Of a stretch of 13,785 nt of DNA, positions 4,812 to 11,332 are shown piece by piece. The stretch covers positions 1 to 13,785 of the forward strand of contig JACPKK010000049.1 in assembly GCA_016187105.1 (NCBI GenBank), read 5' to 3'. The position numbers and the translations under genes were made by a program. Position 1 is the first letter of the stretch. Every line of letters begins with the position of its first letter. Under the pieces are notes generated by a model that saw nothing but the letters and a program-made list of their open reading frames with translations, was not told the DNA's origin and made no database searches. The stretch comes from Candidatus Curtissbacteria bacterium (GTDB lineage Bacteria > Patescibacteriota > Microgenomatia > Curtissbacterales > GWA2-41-24).

Positions 4812-6650
4812 CTAGACTTTGAGTACGGCTAAAAATGCTTCCTGTGGAATATCGACACTTCCAAATCTCCTCATTCTTTTTTTACCCTTCTTTTGTTTCT
4901 CGAGTAATTTCATCTTGCGCGTGACGTCGCCGCCGTAGAGTTTGGCTGTAACGTCTTTGCGGTATGAGGCGACGGTTTCGCGCGCTATAATTTTGCCCTG
5001 GCCGCCTCGCCTGCCGTCTTGGCTGGCGGGCAGGCCCCCAATTGCTGCTTGGATGGGAATGGGGATTTGCTGGCGGGGTATTACCTCTTTTAGCTTTTCA
5101 ACAAGTTTCCTTGCAATATCCTCTACTTTTTCAACCGGTACAATCTGTGCCAACCCCTCTATCGGTTCATGATTGACCAGGATGTCGAGCTTAACGAGTT
5201 TTGCCGGACGGTAATCGATTAGCTCAAAGTCGAGGGACCCGTAGCCGGAAGTTAGAGTTTTTAATTGGTCGTAAAAACCGATTAAAAGCTCCAGAAGCGG
5301 AATTTCGGATTCGATTTTTAAAAGGTTGCCGATATTTTCAAAGTTGCCGAGCATGCCGCGGCGGTCATGGATAAGACCCGAGACTGCTCCAAAGTATTCT
5401 TGAGGGACAAAGATGGTGACTTTGGCATAAGGCTCTTTGACGTTTTGGGCGGCAGGATCAAATTCCGATGGTTTATTGATAAGTTTGCCGTCGACTTCGA
5501 AATTGACCGAGGGAGATGCGGCAATAATATCCAAATCGTATTCGCGCTCTAAACGCTCTTGGGTGATTTGGGCATGGAGTAAGCCCAAGAAGCCGACGCG
5601 CAGACCCTGGCCTAAAGAAAGCGAAGTTTCGGGAGAAAAAGTGAGGGCGGCATCGTTTAACTTTAATTTTTCCAAACCTTCTTTAAGTTTGGGAAAATCG
5701 CCGACAGCGGTCGGGTAAAAAGAAAGAAAGACAACGGGTTTGGCTCTTTTATAACCCGCAAGGGGGGCAGACGGGTCTTTGGGACTAGTAATCGTATCCC
5801 CGACTTCGACTTTGGATAAGTCTTTGAGGTTGGTGACGATAAAGGCGACTTCGCCCGATTTGACCTCGTCGACATATTTGACGGCCGGAGTCAGGTAGCC
5901 AATTTGCAAAACTTCTGCTACCGCGTCTGTTGCCAAAAATTTTATCTGATCCCCCACTTTTAGGCTGCCGCCAAATAAGCGAATAGTAGCAATGACGCCT
6001 TTGTAAGGGTCGAGACCGCTGTCAAAGATGAGAGTTGAAAGTTGAGAATTGAAAGTTGTAGGGGGAGGGATGCGGCAGACAATTTGTTTAAGCAGCTCCT
6101 CGACACCTTCACCGGTTTTGGCGGAGACTTTGAGGATTTCTTTTTGTGAAAAACCGAGGTTTTTCAGTTCTTCTTCGGTTTTTTCTATTTCTGCCTGGGG
6201 TGAGTCTATTTTGTTGATGACCGGAATAAGGGTTAAGTTAGCATCCAGGGCAAGATTGAAATTAGCGAGGGTTTGCGCCTGGACGCCTTGGGTGGCGTCG
6301 ACAATTAAAACCGCGCCTTCGACAGAGGCCAATGAGCGGGAAACTTCGTAGGAAAAATCGACATGGCCGGGGGTGTCGATGAGGTTCAGAATATATTCTG
6401 AACCGACTATTGACTTCTGACTACTGACTACTGAATTTTTTGGGCTGTAGTCTGTAGACTGTGGACGGTAGACTAACCTTATGGCCTTCAACTTGATAGT
6501 AATTCCGTGTTCGCGCTCCAGCTCCAGGCTATCGAGAAGCTGGGCCTGGTGATTTGCGCCGACGGCGCCGCAGGCTTCCATAATACGGTCGGCGAGAGTT
6601 GATTTGCCATGATCGATGTGGGCAATCAGAGCAAAATTGCGGATTTCCAT
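4812..6650 (-). CDS. lepA: Elongation factor 4 (LepA) GTPase carrying repeat-derived inserts
   Basis: Ribosome-associated translational GTPase (EF4). All G motifs are present: AHIDHGKST (residues 10-18), DTPGH (92-96) and NKID (146-149). The LepA-specific C-terminal domain is clear, with IARETVASYRKDVTAKLYGGD and KGKKRMRRFGSVDIPQEAFLAVL. At 612 aa it slightly exceeds the usual 600. Relative to E. coli LepA from memory, about 17 extra residues sit at 62-84 before the G3 motif, about 13 extra at 537-550 inside the segment that normally reads QAAIG-IIAR, and residues 198-207 come from a 7-nt repeat without net length change. All three stretches coincide with palindromic or tandem repeats in the DNA and keep the frame. 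ATG at 6650 directly follows the murJ TAA (0 nt), and the CYTH gene follows after 1 nt. Confidence 0.97.
   Translation of the reverse strand: MEIRNFALIAHIDHGKSTLADRIMEACGAVGANHQAQLLDSLELEREHGITIKLKAIRLVYRPQSTDYSPKNSVVSSQKSIVGSEYILNLIDTPGHVDFSYEVSRSLASVEGAVLIVDATQGVQAQTLANFNLALDANLTLIPVINKIDSPQAEIEKTEEELKNLGFSQKEILKVSAKTGEGVEELLKQIVCRIPPPTTFNSQLSTLIFDSGLDPYKGVIATIRLFGGSLKVGDQIKFLATDAVAEVLQIGYLTPAVKYVDEVKSGEVAFIVTNLKDLSKVEVGDTITSPKDPSAPLAGYKRAKPVVFLSFYPTAVGDFPKLKEGLEKLKLNDAALTFSPETSLSLGQGLRVGFLGLLHAQITQERLEREYDLDIIAASPSVNFEVDGKLINKPSEFDPAAQNVKEPYAKVTIFVPQEYFGAVSGLIHDRRGMLGNFENIGNLLKIESEIPLLELLIGFYDQLKTLTSGYGSLDFELIDYRPAKLVKLDILVNHEPIEGLAQIVPVEKVEDIARKLVEKLKEVIPRQQIPIPIQAAIGGLPASQDGRRGGQGKIIARETVASYRKDVTAKLYGGDVTRKMKLLEKQKKGKKRMRRFGSVDIPQEAFLAVLKV
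5009..5035. repeat. GC-rich palindrome inserted in the lepA C-terminal domain
   Basis: GCCTGCC (5009-5015) and GGCAGGC (5029-5035) form a perfect 7-bp stem around 13 nt. In lepA it encodes the GLPASQDGRRGGQ stretch (about residues 537-550), which interrupts the conserved AAIG...KIIARE motif without shifting the frame. Peptides of this kind are typical of GC-rich repeats scattered through Patescibacteria genomes (recalled, not searched). Confidence 0.75.
6032..6059. repeat. Short heptanucleotide array inside lepA
   Basis: GTTGAAA / GTTGAGA / ATTGAAA / GTTG in 7-nt phase (6034-6058). Encodes TTFNSQLSTL, residues 198-207 of LepA, the linker between the G domain and domain II. Confidence 0.7.
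6405..6474. repeat. Facing heptanucleotide arrays inside lepA
   Basis: Four units GACTATT / GACTTCT / GACTACT / GACTACT (6405-6432), a 14-nt spacer, then GTAGTCT / GTAGACT / GTGGACG / GTAGACT (6447-6474): 70 nt, ten heptads long. CTACTGACTAC (6421-6431) and GTAGTCTGTAG (6447-6457) are complementary at 10 of 11 positions. Same design as 2891-2933. The translated stretch is about residues 60-82, a loop just before the DTPGH motif. Confidence 0.85.
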
Positions 6651-8318
6651 TTAGGGGTTGGGCTGCTGGGCGTCGATGGAGGTTGGTGAGGGCTTGGCAA
6701 GTTTGGACGGAAAAGCGATGACCCGTTTTAAGAGATTATAAAAGATAGAAACTTCTTGGACTCTAAACAGCCATGAAAAACCGATATAGACAATAAGGCC
6801 GGCCGAGACGGCGGTGCCGGTTAAAAGCAGAAGGCCGAAGGTGCGGGTGGTGTCGAAAACGAGCTGATCCAAAAGTTTCATCGGGATGTAGAGGGTAACG
6901 GCGGTCACCAGGCTTATTGAAAGCATTTTGAAAAAGGGCACGGCCAGCTCTTTTTTGGGAAAGTTGACTTTGCGGTCCAGAAAGTAGAAAAGGAGAACAG
7001 CGTTTAAAATATTGGCGATAGAAAAATTAAGGGCAAGGTAAACAATCGGGAACTTTAGGATTAAAACCATAATGACACTGGCGGCAATGTTCAAAGAAGT
7101 GGTTACGGCAAATACCTTGACCGGCGTAAGGCTATCTTTAACGGCATAGAAAGAGCGGGTCATCAGAAGACTAATGGCTTGGGCGGCAATACCTATGGAA
7201 AAAGCGATGAGAACGCGGCCGGTTAAAACCGTAATTTCCCAGGGGAGTTCGCGGGCACCAAAAACCAGACGGACTACGGGGATTCGCAAAACCGCAAGGA
7301 TGGCGGCGGATGGCAAAATTAAAAATACGATTTGATTAAAAGACTCTGCAAATAATTTTTTAAATTGGTCAAAGCGCTTTGAATTAAACTCGATCGAAAG
7401 AGACGGTAGGGCGGCCTGGGCAATGCTGGCGGCAAAAAGCGAGATCGGGACAAGTTGAAGAACCTGGGCAAAATTAAAAGCGACAATTGTACCGACGGCG
7501 GCCACAGATGCGATGGCGATATTAATGATATCGGAAAGGCGCATGAGGCCAAGGGAAAGGGAGCGGGGCCACATCAGGTGGAAAGTTTCTAAAACGTCTT
7601 TATTCTTAAAATCGAAACTCGGCTTAAAACGGAAACCCATGGAAAGGGCAAGCGGCAACTGGATGAGAAGGTGGAAAAGGGCCCCTAAAACCATGCCGAT
7701 TGCCGGAGCATAAATGCCGAAAAAGGGAGTGAGGAAAATGATGGCCAGAATGATGCCTAAGTTATAAAAAATAGAGGCAACGGCCGGAACAAGAAACCGC
7801 TGGAAAGACTGGAGGATTCCGGTGAGGAAAATCGAGATGACAAAAAAGAGCTGGGCGGCGATCATAATCCGCAGGAGATTAGCGATGACGGCTTGAGTTG
7901 CCGGTTCCCTTAAGACAACGCCGGGGGCAATTAAGGGCGCAATGAAGGGGGCAAAAACGAGGATTATGATTGTAAAAATAACAAAAATGATGAGACCTAA
8001 CGTAATCAACGCTCTCGAAAGAGCCCAGGCTTTCTCGAGTTTGTCGCGCGAAAGGTACTGGGAGAAAACCGGAATAAAGGCAAGGGCAATGGCGCCAAAT
8101 ATTAAAACTTCAAAAATGGCATCCGGAAGGATCGCGGCGGCAATGAAACTATCCAAAAGCTTAATGTCGTCACCAAAATTGGAGGCTAAGAGCCTGTAGC
8201 GAATAAGGCCAAGGATTCGGGAAAGGGCGACGGAGGCGGCAATGATAAAAGCGGCGGAAAGGATATTTTCTTGCTTTTTGGCGAAAATATTGGCGCCGTT
8301 TTTAAAAAAAGTTAACAT
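6651..8318 (-). CDS. murJ: Lipid II flippase MurJ (MviN family)
   Basis: Polytopic inner-membrane flippase of the MOP superfamily that moves lipid-linked peptidoglycan precursor outward. The 555-aa product is almost entirely hydrophobic segments separated by short loops, consistent with 13-14 helices. SRILGLIRYRLLA (33-45) places two arginines (34, 40) six residues apart, matching the pair essential in E. coli MurJ (R18/R24). LPDAIFEVLIFGAIALAFIP matches the first-loop motif, but the arginine found there in E. coli (R52) is replaced by hydrophobic or acidic residues. The C-terminus (about 535-555) is a short cytoplasmic Pro/Ser tail. Its stop abuts the lepA start. Upstream, 77 nt separate it from divergent rpsT, and I cannot fix its promoter confidently. 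Confidence 0.95.
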   Translation of the reverse strand: MLTFFKNGANIFAKKQENILSAAFIIAASVALSRILGLIRYRLLASNFGDDIKLLDSFIAAAILPDAIFEVLIFGAIALAFIPVFSQYLSRDKLEKAWALSRALITLGLIIFVIFTIIILVFAPFIAPLIAPGVVLREPATQAVIANLLRIMIAAQLFFVISIFLTGILQSFQRFLVPAVASIFYNLGIILAIIFLTPFFGIYAPAIGMVLGALFHLLIQLPLALSMGFRFKPSFDFKNKDVLETFHLMWPRSLSLGLMRLSDIINIAIASVAAVGTIVAFNFAQVLQLVPISLFAASIAQAALPSLSIEFNSKRFDQFKKLFAESFNQIVFLILPSAAILAVLRIPVVRLVFGARELPWEITVLTGRVLIAFSIGIAAQAISLLMTRSFYAVKDSLTPVKVFAVTTSLNIAASVIMVLILKFPIVYLALNFSIANILNAVLLFYFLDRKVNFPKKELAVPFFKMLSISLVTAVTLYIPMKLLDQLVFDTTRTFGLLLLTGTAVSAGLIVYIGFSWLFRVQEVSIFYNLLKRVIAFPSKLAKPSPTSIDAQQPNP

Positions 8319-8334
8319 GAAGAAGAATTAGCCA

Positions 8335-8363
8335 TTGATTAGAACGATGAGATCAATTAGAAT
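8335..8363 (+). promoter_or_regulatory. Predicted promoter of rpsT
   Basis: TTGATT (8335-8340), 17 nt, TAGAAT (8358-8363): 4 of 6 and 5 of 6 consensus bases at optimal spacing. Expected start near 8370, giving a leader of about 26 nt before the rpsT ATG. ATTGAT (8334-8339) and ATCAAT (8352-8357) form an inverted repeat across the spacer. Confidence 0.6.
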
Positions 8364-8395
8364 ATTTAGGAATTTCAAGGGTAATCTTAATCGAT

Positions 8396-8662
8396 ATGCC
8401 AGTTATAAAACAAGCGATAAAAAAGGTGCGGCAAGACAGGCGCAAGGCCGTTTTCAATTTGGCGGTCCGCGGAAAATATAAAAAGGCGGTCTTGGCGTTT
8501 CGCAAAAACCCGACTGCGGCATTACTTTCGGCTGCTTTTAGGGCCCTAGACAGAGCTGCTAAGACAAACGTAATCCACAGAAATAAATCAGCTCGACTCA
8601 AGTCGCGTTTAGCCAAAAAGCTTGCTTCTCCATCCCAAAAACCAGCGGTAAAGAAAAGCTGA
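8396..8662 (+). CDS. rpsT: Small ribosomal subunit protein bS20
   Basis: Primary 16S rRNA-binding protein of the 30S subunit, folded as a three-helix bundle. The 88-aa, strongly basic product starts MPVIKQAIKKVRQDRRKAV, as S20 normally starts (MPNIKSAIKR...), and carries the C-terminal signature AFRALDRAAKTNVIHRNKSARLKSRLAKKL near residues 46-75. Length is normal. ATG at 8396 follows a plausible promoter and 26-nt leader with only a weak purine stretch. It is divergent from murJ-lepA. Linkage of rpsT with murJ or lepA is known in several bacterial groups, which supports both calls. Confidence 0.95.
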   Translation: MPVIKQAIKKVRQDRRKAVFNLAVRGKYKKAVLAFRKNPTAALLSAAFRALDRAAKTNVIHRNKSARLKSRLAKKLASPSQKPAVKKS

Positions 8663-8697
8663 GCGGCTTTGTGATACTCGGCTTAGCCGTTTATCCA

Positions 8698-8726
8698 TTG
8701 ACAAAAAAGCCCAATCATATTAACTT
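8698..8726 (+). promoter_or_regulatory. Possible promoter of the LPAAG microprotein gene
   Basis: A perfect TTGACA at 8698-8703; at 17-nt spacing the -10 reads TAACTT (8721-8726, 3 of 6), while TATTAA (8718-8723) is a better hexamer at 14-nt spacing. Strong -35, weak -10. The resulting leader would be very short (about 5-10 nt). Confidence 0.4.
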
Positions 8727-8737
8727 GGTTTAAGGCG

Positions 8738-8983
8738 ATGAAAATTATCCGCTTTATTGGTTTTGCTGCCCCATTTTCAGCCGCATTGACTTTTGCTGGG
8801 AATGTTTTTGCGCAGAGCAAAAGTGATTTTTTACTGGGAGCAAGTACGGCATCGGCCGTTGGGGGAACGGGCTCCGGCCTGCCGGCCGCCGGCTCGACAA
8901 GTTTAACTTATATAATTTTTGTCGCCGGACTGATCCTATTTGTAGTCGGGATGTTGAAGCTGATTTTAAGCTATAGATCTTAA
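8738..8983 (+). CDS. Small exported protein with sortase-like LPAAG anchor
   Basis: No recognised family. The 81-aa product has a signal peptide (residues 1-25: MKIIR, hydrophobic core, VFA before Q26), a small Gly/Ser/Ala/Thr-rich middle, then LPAAG at 48-52, a 20-residue hydrophobic segment (about 56-77) and a short polar tail SYRS ending in a basic residue. Signal peptide plus LPxxG plus hydrophobic stretch plus basic tail is the arrangement of sortase substrates, though LPAAG departs from LPXTG and no sortase gene is in the window. If processed, the anchored peptide would be only about 26 residues. Alternatively it is simply a membrane protein with two helices. It follows rpsT by 75 nt and converges on the LCP gene with 12 nt between stops. 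Confidence 0.7.
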   Translation: MKIIRFIGFAAPFSAALTFAGNVFAQSKSDFLLGASTASAVGGTGSGLPAAGSTSLTYIIFVAGLILFVVGMLKLILSYRS

Positions 8984-8989
8984 CTCTTG

Positions 8990-9008
8990 GGCGGTTTACT
9001 TTACCGCC
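8990..9008. terminator. Weak bidirectional hairpin between convergent genes
   Basis: GGCGGT (8990-8995) and ACCGCC (9003-9008) form a 6-bp stem around a 7-nt loop spanning the LCP stop codon; the microprotein gene ends at 8983. No U-tract follows on either strand, so terminator function is doubtful. Confidence 0.25.
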
Positions 9009-10123
9009 ACCCTAAAAACCTCTCCCTGTACATAATCTGCCAACTCTTGCCAGTGGCCGTTTTTGGGAATGAGAACGAATTGGCCTTGAAAGAGGCGCGG
9101 ATCCCCGACTTCCAAGCGCGATTGGGGCCTGTCGCTATCTAAGCCGATTTTTCTAACGGCGCTTTGATCAATTTTGGGGAGAAGTGTGACAAAAAGAGGA
9201 ATTTCGGAGGATGTAATGTCGGTGTCAATGGATCTGCCGAATGTGGAAAGCAGGTCAAGGATTCTTTTGGGGTTTAATAAGGTTTCACTGGACAAAACTT
9301 CTTTACGGAAAGCAAGAATTACTTTTTCCTGCCTTGCGCTTCTGGCAAAATCTGTCCCTTCGTTGTTGTTACCGTGGCGAGAGCGGACATATTTCAAGGC
9401 AGTTTTTCCGTCCATGTGGTTTGAGCCGCTTTCAAAAACGAGAGTCTCGTAACGACAAGTAAAGGGATCATTGTCCTCTTTTAGGAGTGTTCCCGAACCG
9501 GTAGCATCTTTGAAGTAAACATTTTTGACGCCATCTTCTATTTTTGTTTCAATTTCGTATCCGCAAGTATCGTTTTCTTTGCCGTCTAGCGGGTACTTTT
9601 GATCCCTAAAGGCATTGTCAACATCGATATCAAGGCCGCCGATTTGATCAATGGCTTTTTCGAAACCGGAAAAATCCAGCCTGACGCCGTAATGGATTGG
9701 CAGGCCAAAAAGGTGAGAAACGGTTTTTTCGGCAAGCTCCAAGCCGATTTGCTCTTTTTCTTGACCCACGGCGTAAGCGGCATTGATTTTTCGCTTTAAC
9801 TCGGGAGCCCAGACATCCCGGGGAATGGAAATTAGAGCGATATCTTTGCCGTTTTTTTCGACGGATAAAATTATCATTGTGTCGGAAAGATTCGGCCCCT
9901 CGTGGCCTTCACCGCCTGTGCCCAAAAGAAGAATATTAATGCGGTTATTATCGCTTTTTAAGCCGCTATCGGTTAGAAGCTCAACAACAGATTGGGGGCC
10001 GCTTAAGATAAGCGGACTTAGATGAAAATATCTAATGGCGACAGTGGCCATAAAAAGCAGGGCGGCGGCAAAGGCCAGAATTTTGAGAATTTGTCTATCC
10101 CGATGTCTTTTTGGCGGCGACAT
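8996..10123 (-). CDS. LytR-CpsA-Psr (LCP) family glycopolymer transferase
   Basis: Membrane-anchored enzyme that in characterised bacteria attaches teichoic acid or capsule glycopolymers to peptidoglycan or glycans to protein. After a basic N-terminus comes one membrane helix (about residues 12-32). The extracytoplasmic LCP domain has NILLLGTGG, LSDTMIILSV, ISIPRDVW, then HMDGKTALKYVRSRH and DFARSARQEKVI, carrying the usual Asp and Arg residues of the lipid-phosphate site. An insertion before HMDG contains two cysteines (TCGYEIE and FTCRYET) that could form a disulfide. I chose the ATG at 10123 (375 aa): it lies 1 nt after the tpiA stop, whereas the longer reading uses TTG at 10144 and overlaps tpiA by 20 nt. 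Third gene of the trx-tpiA-LCP unit. Confidence 0.92.
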   Translation of the reverse strand: MSPPKRHRDRQILKILAFAAALLFMATVAIRYFHLSPLILSGPQSVVELLTDSGLKSDNNRINILLLGTGGEGHEGPNLSDTMIILSVEKNGKDIALISIPRDVWAPELKRKINAAYAVGQEKEQIGLELAEKTVSHLFGLPIHYGVRLDFSGFEKAIDQIGGLDIDVDNAFRDQKYPLDGKENDTCGYEIETKIEDGVKNVYFKDATGSGTLLKEDNDPFTCRYETLVFESGSNHMDGKTALKYVRSRHGNNNEGTDFARSARQEKVILAFRKEVLSSETLLNPKRILDLLSTFGRSIDTDITSSEIPLFVTLLPKIDQSAVRKIGLDSDRPQSRLEVGDPRLFQGQFVLIPKNGHWQELADYVQGEVFRVAVK

Positions 10124-10124
10124 G

Positions 10125-10790
10125 CTACTTTGAGACTGCTTCAATAATCTTCAGGAAACTTTGAGGGTCGAGGCTGGCCGTACCGACTAAAACCCCATCG
10201 AGAAGGCCTTTTTTAAGAAAGCTTTTGATGTTTTGCGCGGTAACAGAACCGCCGTAAAGAACGAGGTAATTGCCATTGGTTTTTAGCTTTTGGCCCATTG
10301 ATTTTGCGTTGGCCGGATCGTCTGGATTACCGGTACCGATAGCAAAAAGCGGTTCGTAGGCAATGATTTTGACACCTTGGGGGACCGGCGAGTCCCCGCC
10401 TTGAACACAAAAAATCGGTTCGATGTGCGCACTTATGGCATTTTGAACCTTGAGAGCGAGGATTTTATCATCCTCACCAAAATTTTGGCGCCTTTCACTG
10501 TGGCCGATTAAGGTGTAGGCGGCTAGGTCTTTAATCTGACTAGCGGCAACTTCACCGGTCGCGGCACCTTGTTCAAATTTTGAAATATCCTGACTGGCGA
10601 GTTTAATCTTGAGGGATTGATCTTTGATTTTCTGACTGGCTTCACTTATAAAGGGCATCGACGGGGAGATGACGACGGTGCCGGGAAAGGTTTGCGCTTT
10701 GGGAGCGACAGACTGGATCCAACTAGCAACTTCATCCCAGGTTTTGTTTGCCTTAAAGTTAGCAACAATCAGGGGAAGATTATCAAGCAT
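10125..10790 (-). CDS. tpiA: Triosephosphate isomerase (short form)
   Basis: Interconverts dihydroxyacetone phosphate and glyceraldehyde 3-phosphate in glycolysis. From the ATG at 10790 the 221-aa product retains the catalytic set: N11 and K13 in ANFKANKTW, H97 in IGHSERR, E146 in AYEPLFAIGTGNP (which opens the mobile loop 6), and YGGSV at 179-183 for phosphate binding. It is about 30 residues shorter than the usual 250. The missing part falls mainly between CVQGGD and VKIIAYEP, where loop 5 and its helix normally lie, and the glutamate of the usual C-(V/I)-G-E is Q-G-G. Archaeal enzymes of about 225 aa show a similar loss. The ATG overlaps the trx stop by 8 nt, so the genes are coupled; a longer TTG start at 10811 is less likely. 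Confidence 0.94.
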   Translation of the reverse strand: MLDNLPLIVANFKANKTWDEVASWIQSVAPKAQTFPGTVVISPSMPFISEASQKIKDQSLKIKLASQDISKFEQGAATGEVAASQIKDLAAYTLIGHSERRQNFGEDDKILALKVQNAISAHIEPIFCVQGGDSPVPQGVKIIAYEPLFAIGTGNPDDPANAKSMGQKLKTNGNYLVLYGGSVTAQNIKSFLKKGLLDGVLVGTASLDPQSFLKIIEAVSK

Positions 10791-11046
10791 GCTTTGAGAT
10801 CGCCTTGGCAAGATTATCTTTGGACGTGGCGCCGATTATTCTTTCAACTTCTTTATCGTCTTTTAAGACGACGTAGGTTGGAATAGACATAACGCCGTAT
10901 TTGGCGGCCATATCCGGGTTTTCGTCGACGTTGATTTTTTCAACTTCGACTTTACCGGTAAGTTCCTTTTCGAGCTCCTCGACAATCGGCTCCATGAATT
11001 TGCAAGGGCCGCACCACGTGGCCCAGAAATCTAAAAGTTTAAGCAT
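10783..11046 (-). CDS. trxA: Thioredoxin
   Basis: Small cytoplasmic disulfide reductase. From the ATG at 11046 the product has 87 residues: beta strand MLKLLDFWA, active site WCGPC at 11-15, KFMEPIVEELEKEL helix, VEKINVDENPDMAAKYGVMSIPTYVVLKD with the cis-proline loop (SIPT), then GATSKDNLAKAI. It lacks the first helix and strand of E. coli thioredoxin (108 aa), as many minimal thioredoxins do. A longer reading from TTG at 11151 would start inside a repeat and pass through the promoter, so I reject it. No signal peptide in the chosen form. First gene of trx-tpiA-LCP; its -10 box ends only 11 nt before the ATG, implying a nearly leaderless transcript. Confidence 0.93.
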   Translation of the reverse strand: MLKLLDFWATWCGPCKFMEPIVEELEKELTGKVEVEKINVDENPDMAAKYGVMSIPTYVVLKDDKEVERIIGATSKDNLAKAISKHA

Positions 11047-11056
11047 AAGTCCACTT

Positions 11057-11085
11057 ATTATATACAGTGCCATGCGCCCAGTAAA
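11057..11085 (-). promoter_or_regulatory. Promoter of the trx-tpiA-LCP operon
   Basis: On the minus strand TTTACT (11080-11085, 4 of 6) is followed after 17 nt by TATAAT (11057-11062, consensus). The start is expected near 11050, leaving only about 4 nt before the trx ATG at 11046, so the message is probably leaderless or nearly so. Confidence 0.75.
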
Positions 11086-11091
11086 CTGGGC
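11076..11091. promoter_or_regulatory. Palindrome over the -35 box of the trx promoter
   Basis: GCCCAGT (11076-11082), AA, ACTGGGC (11085-11091): a perfect 7-bp dyad with a 2-nt centre, covering the predicted -35 hexamer (11080-11085). It resembles an operator; a 2-nt loop argues against a stable RNA hairpin. No regulator can be named. Confidence 0.55.
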
Positions 11092-11149
11092 TAATCGTGT
11101 CCCGACTGATACGTGAAGCCTTGATATAATGTGATGCTCGATAACTTTC

Positions 11150-11220
11150 AAATTGTTACATTGCTAAATTGTTAAATTGTTTTCCAGGCATTATCTTAAC
11201 AATGTAACCATTTAACCATG
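11150..11220. repeat. Facing octanucleotide arrays between trx and uvrD
   Basis: Four 8-nt units AAATTGTT / ACATTGCT / AAATTGTT / AAATTGTT (11150-11181), a 15-nt spacer, then TAACAATG / TAACCATT / TAACCATG (11197-11220). The stretch 11150-11166 is complementary to 11197-11213 at 15 of 17 positions. Same facing design as the heptad loci. TTGTTA (11169-11174) and TATCTT (11192-11197) at 17-nt spacing within it could be a weak plus-strand promoter for uvrD. Confidence 0.8.
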
Positions 11221-11331
11221 AAGCAATTACTTGACGACCTTGACCCGGCGCCCCATATAGTGCTTTCCTTTCGCCGAGGTCTACGTCCTCGCTCTCAAGG
11301 GGCGCATATACGGGGCAGGCAAAAAGTTTAA
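11218..11331 (+). pseudogene. Relic or leader ORF repeating the uvrD N-terminus
   Basis: A 37-codon ORF begins MKQLLDDLDP, matching the true UvrD start MKDLLNDLDP at 8 of 10 residues, while the DNA of the two 30-nt segments agrees at 21 positions, mostly through synonymous differences. After DLDP the ORF enters a palindrome and encodes Arg-rich sequence with no helicase character, stopping with TAA 1 nt before the uvrD ATG (11333). It may be the displaced 5' end of another uvrD copy or allele, or a leader peptide coupled to uvrD. Frame differs from uvrD. Confidence 0.55.
11248..11305. repeat. Nested palindrome upstream of uvrD
   Basis: Outer arms GCGCCCC (11248-11254) and GGGGCGC (11299-11305) are perfect inverse complements. 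Inside, CGAGG and CCTCG around TCTACGT form a second 5-bp stem. It begins directly after the relic uvrD start and may be the element that interrupted it. Confidence 0.6.
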
Positions 11332-11332
11332 G

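Noticed and set aside
6405..6474. CRISPR-like array
   Set aside because: Units are 7 nt, contiguous and without spacers, and no cas gene is present.
8663..8697. Terminator after rpsT (CGGCT...AGCCG followed by TTT)
   Set aside because: The stem is only 4-5 bp and the T-run is interrupted; too weak to call.
10124..10144. TTG start of the LCP gene at 10144
   Set aside because: It overlaps tpiA by 20 nt, while an ATG lies 1 nt after the tpiA stop and precedes the basic N-terminus and membrane helix.
10791..10811. TTG start of tpiA at 10811
   Set aside because: The seven extra residues lie in the thioredoxin gene and have no counterpart in the family; ATG at 10790 gives the normal TpiA start.
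11047..11151. Longer thioredoxin start at a TTG at 11151, adding 35 residues
   Set aside because: It begins inside the octanucleotide array and runs through the predicted promoter and palindrome; the extra residues have no thioredoxin character, and ATG at 11046 begins the fold directly.
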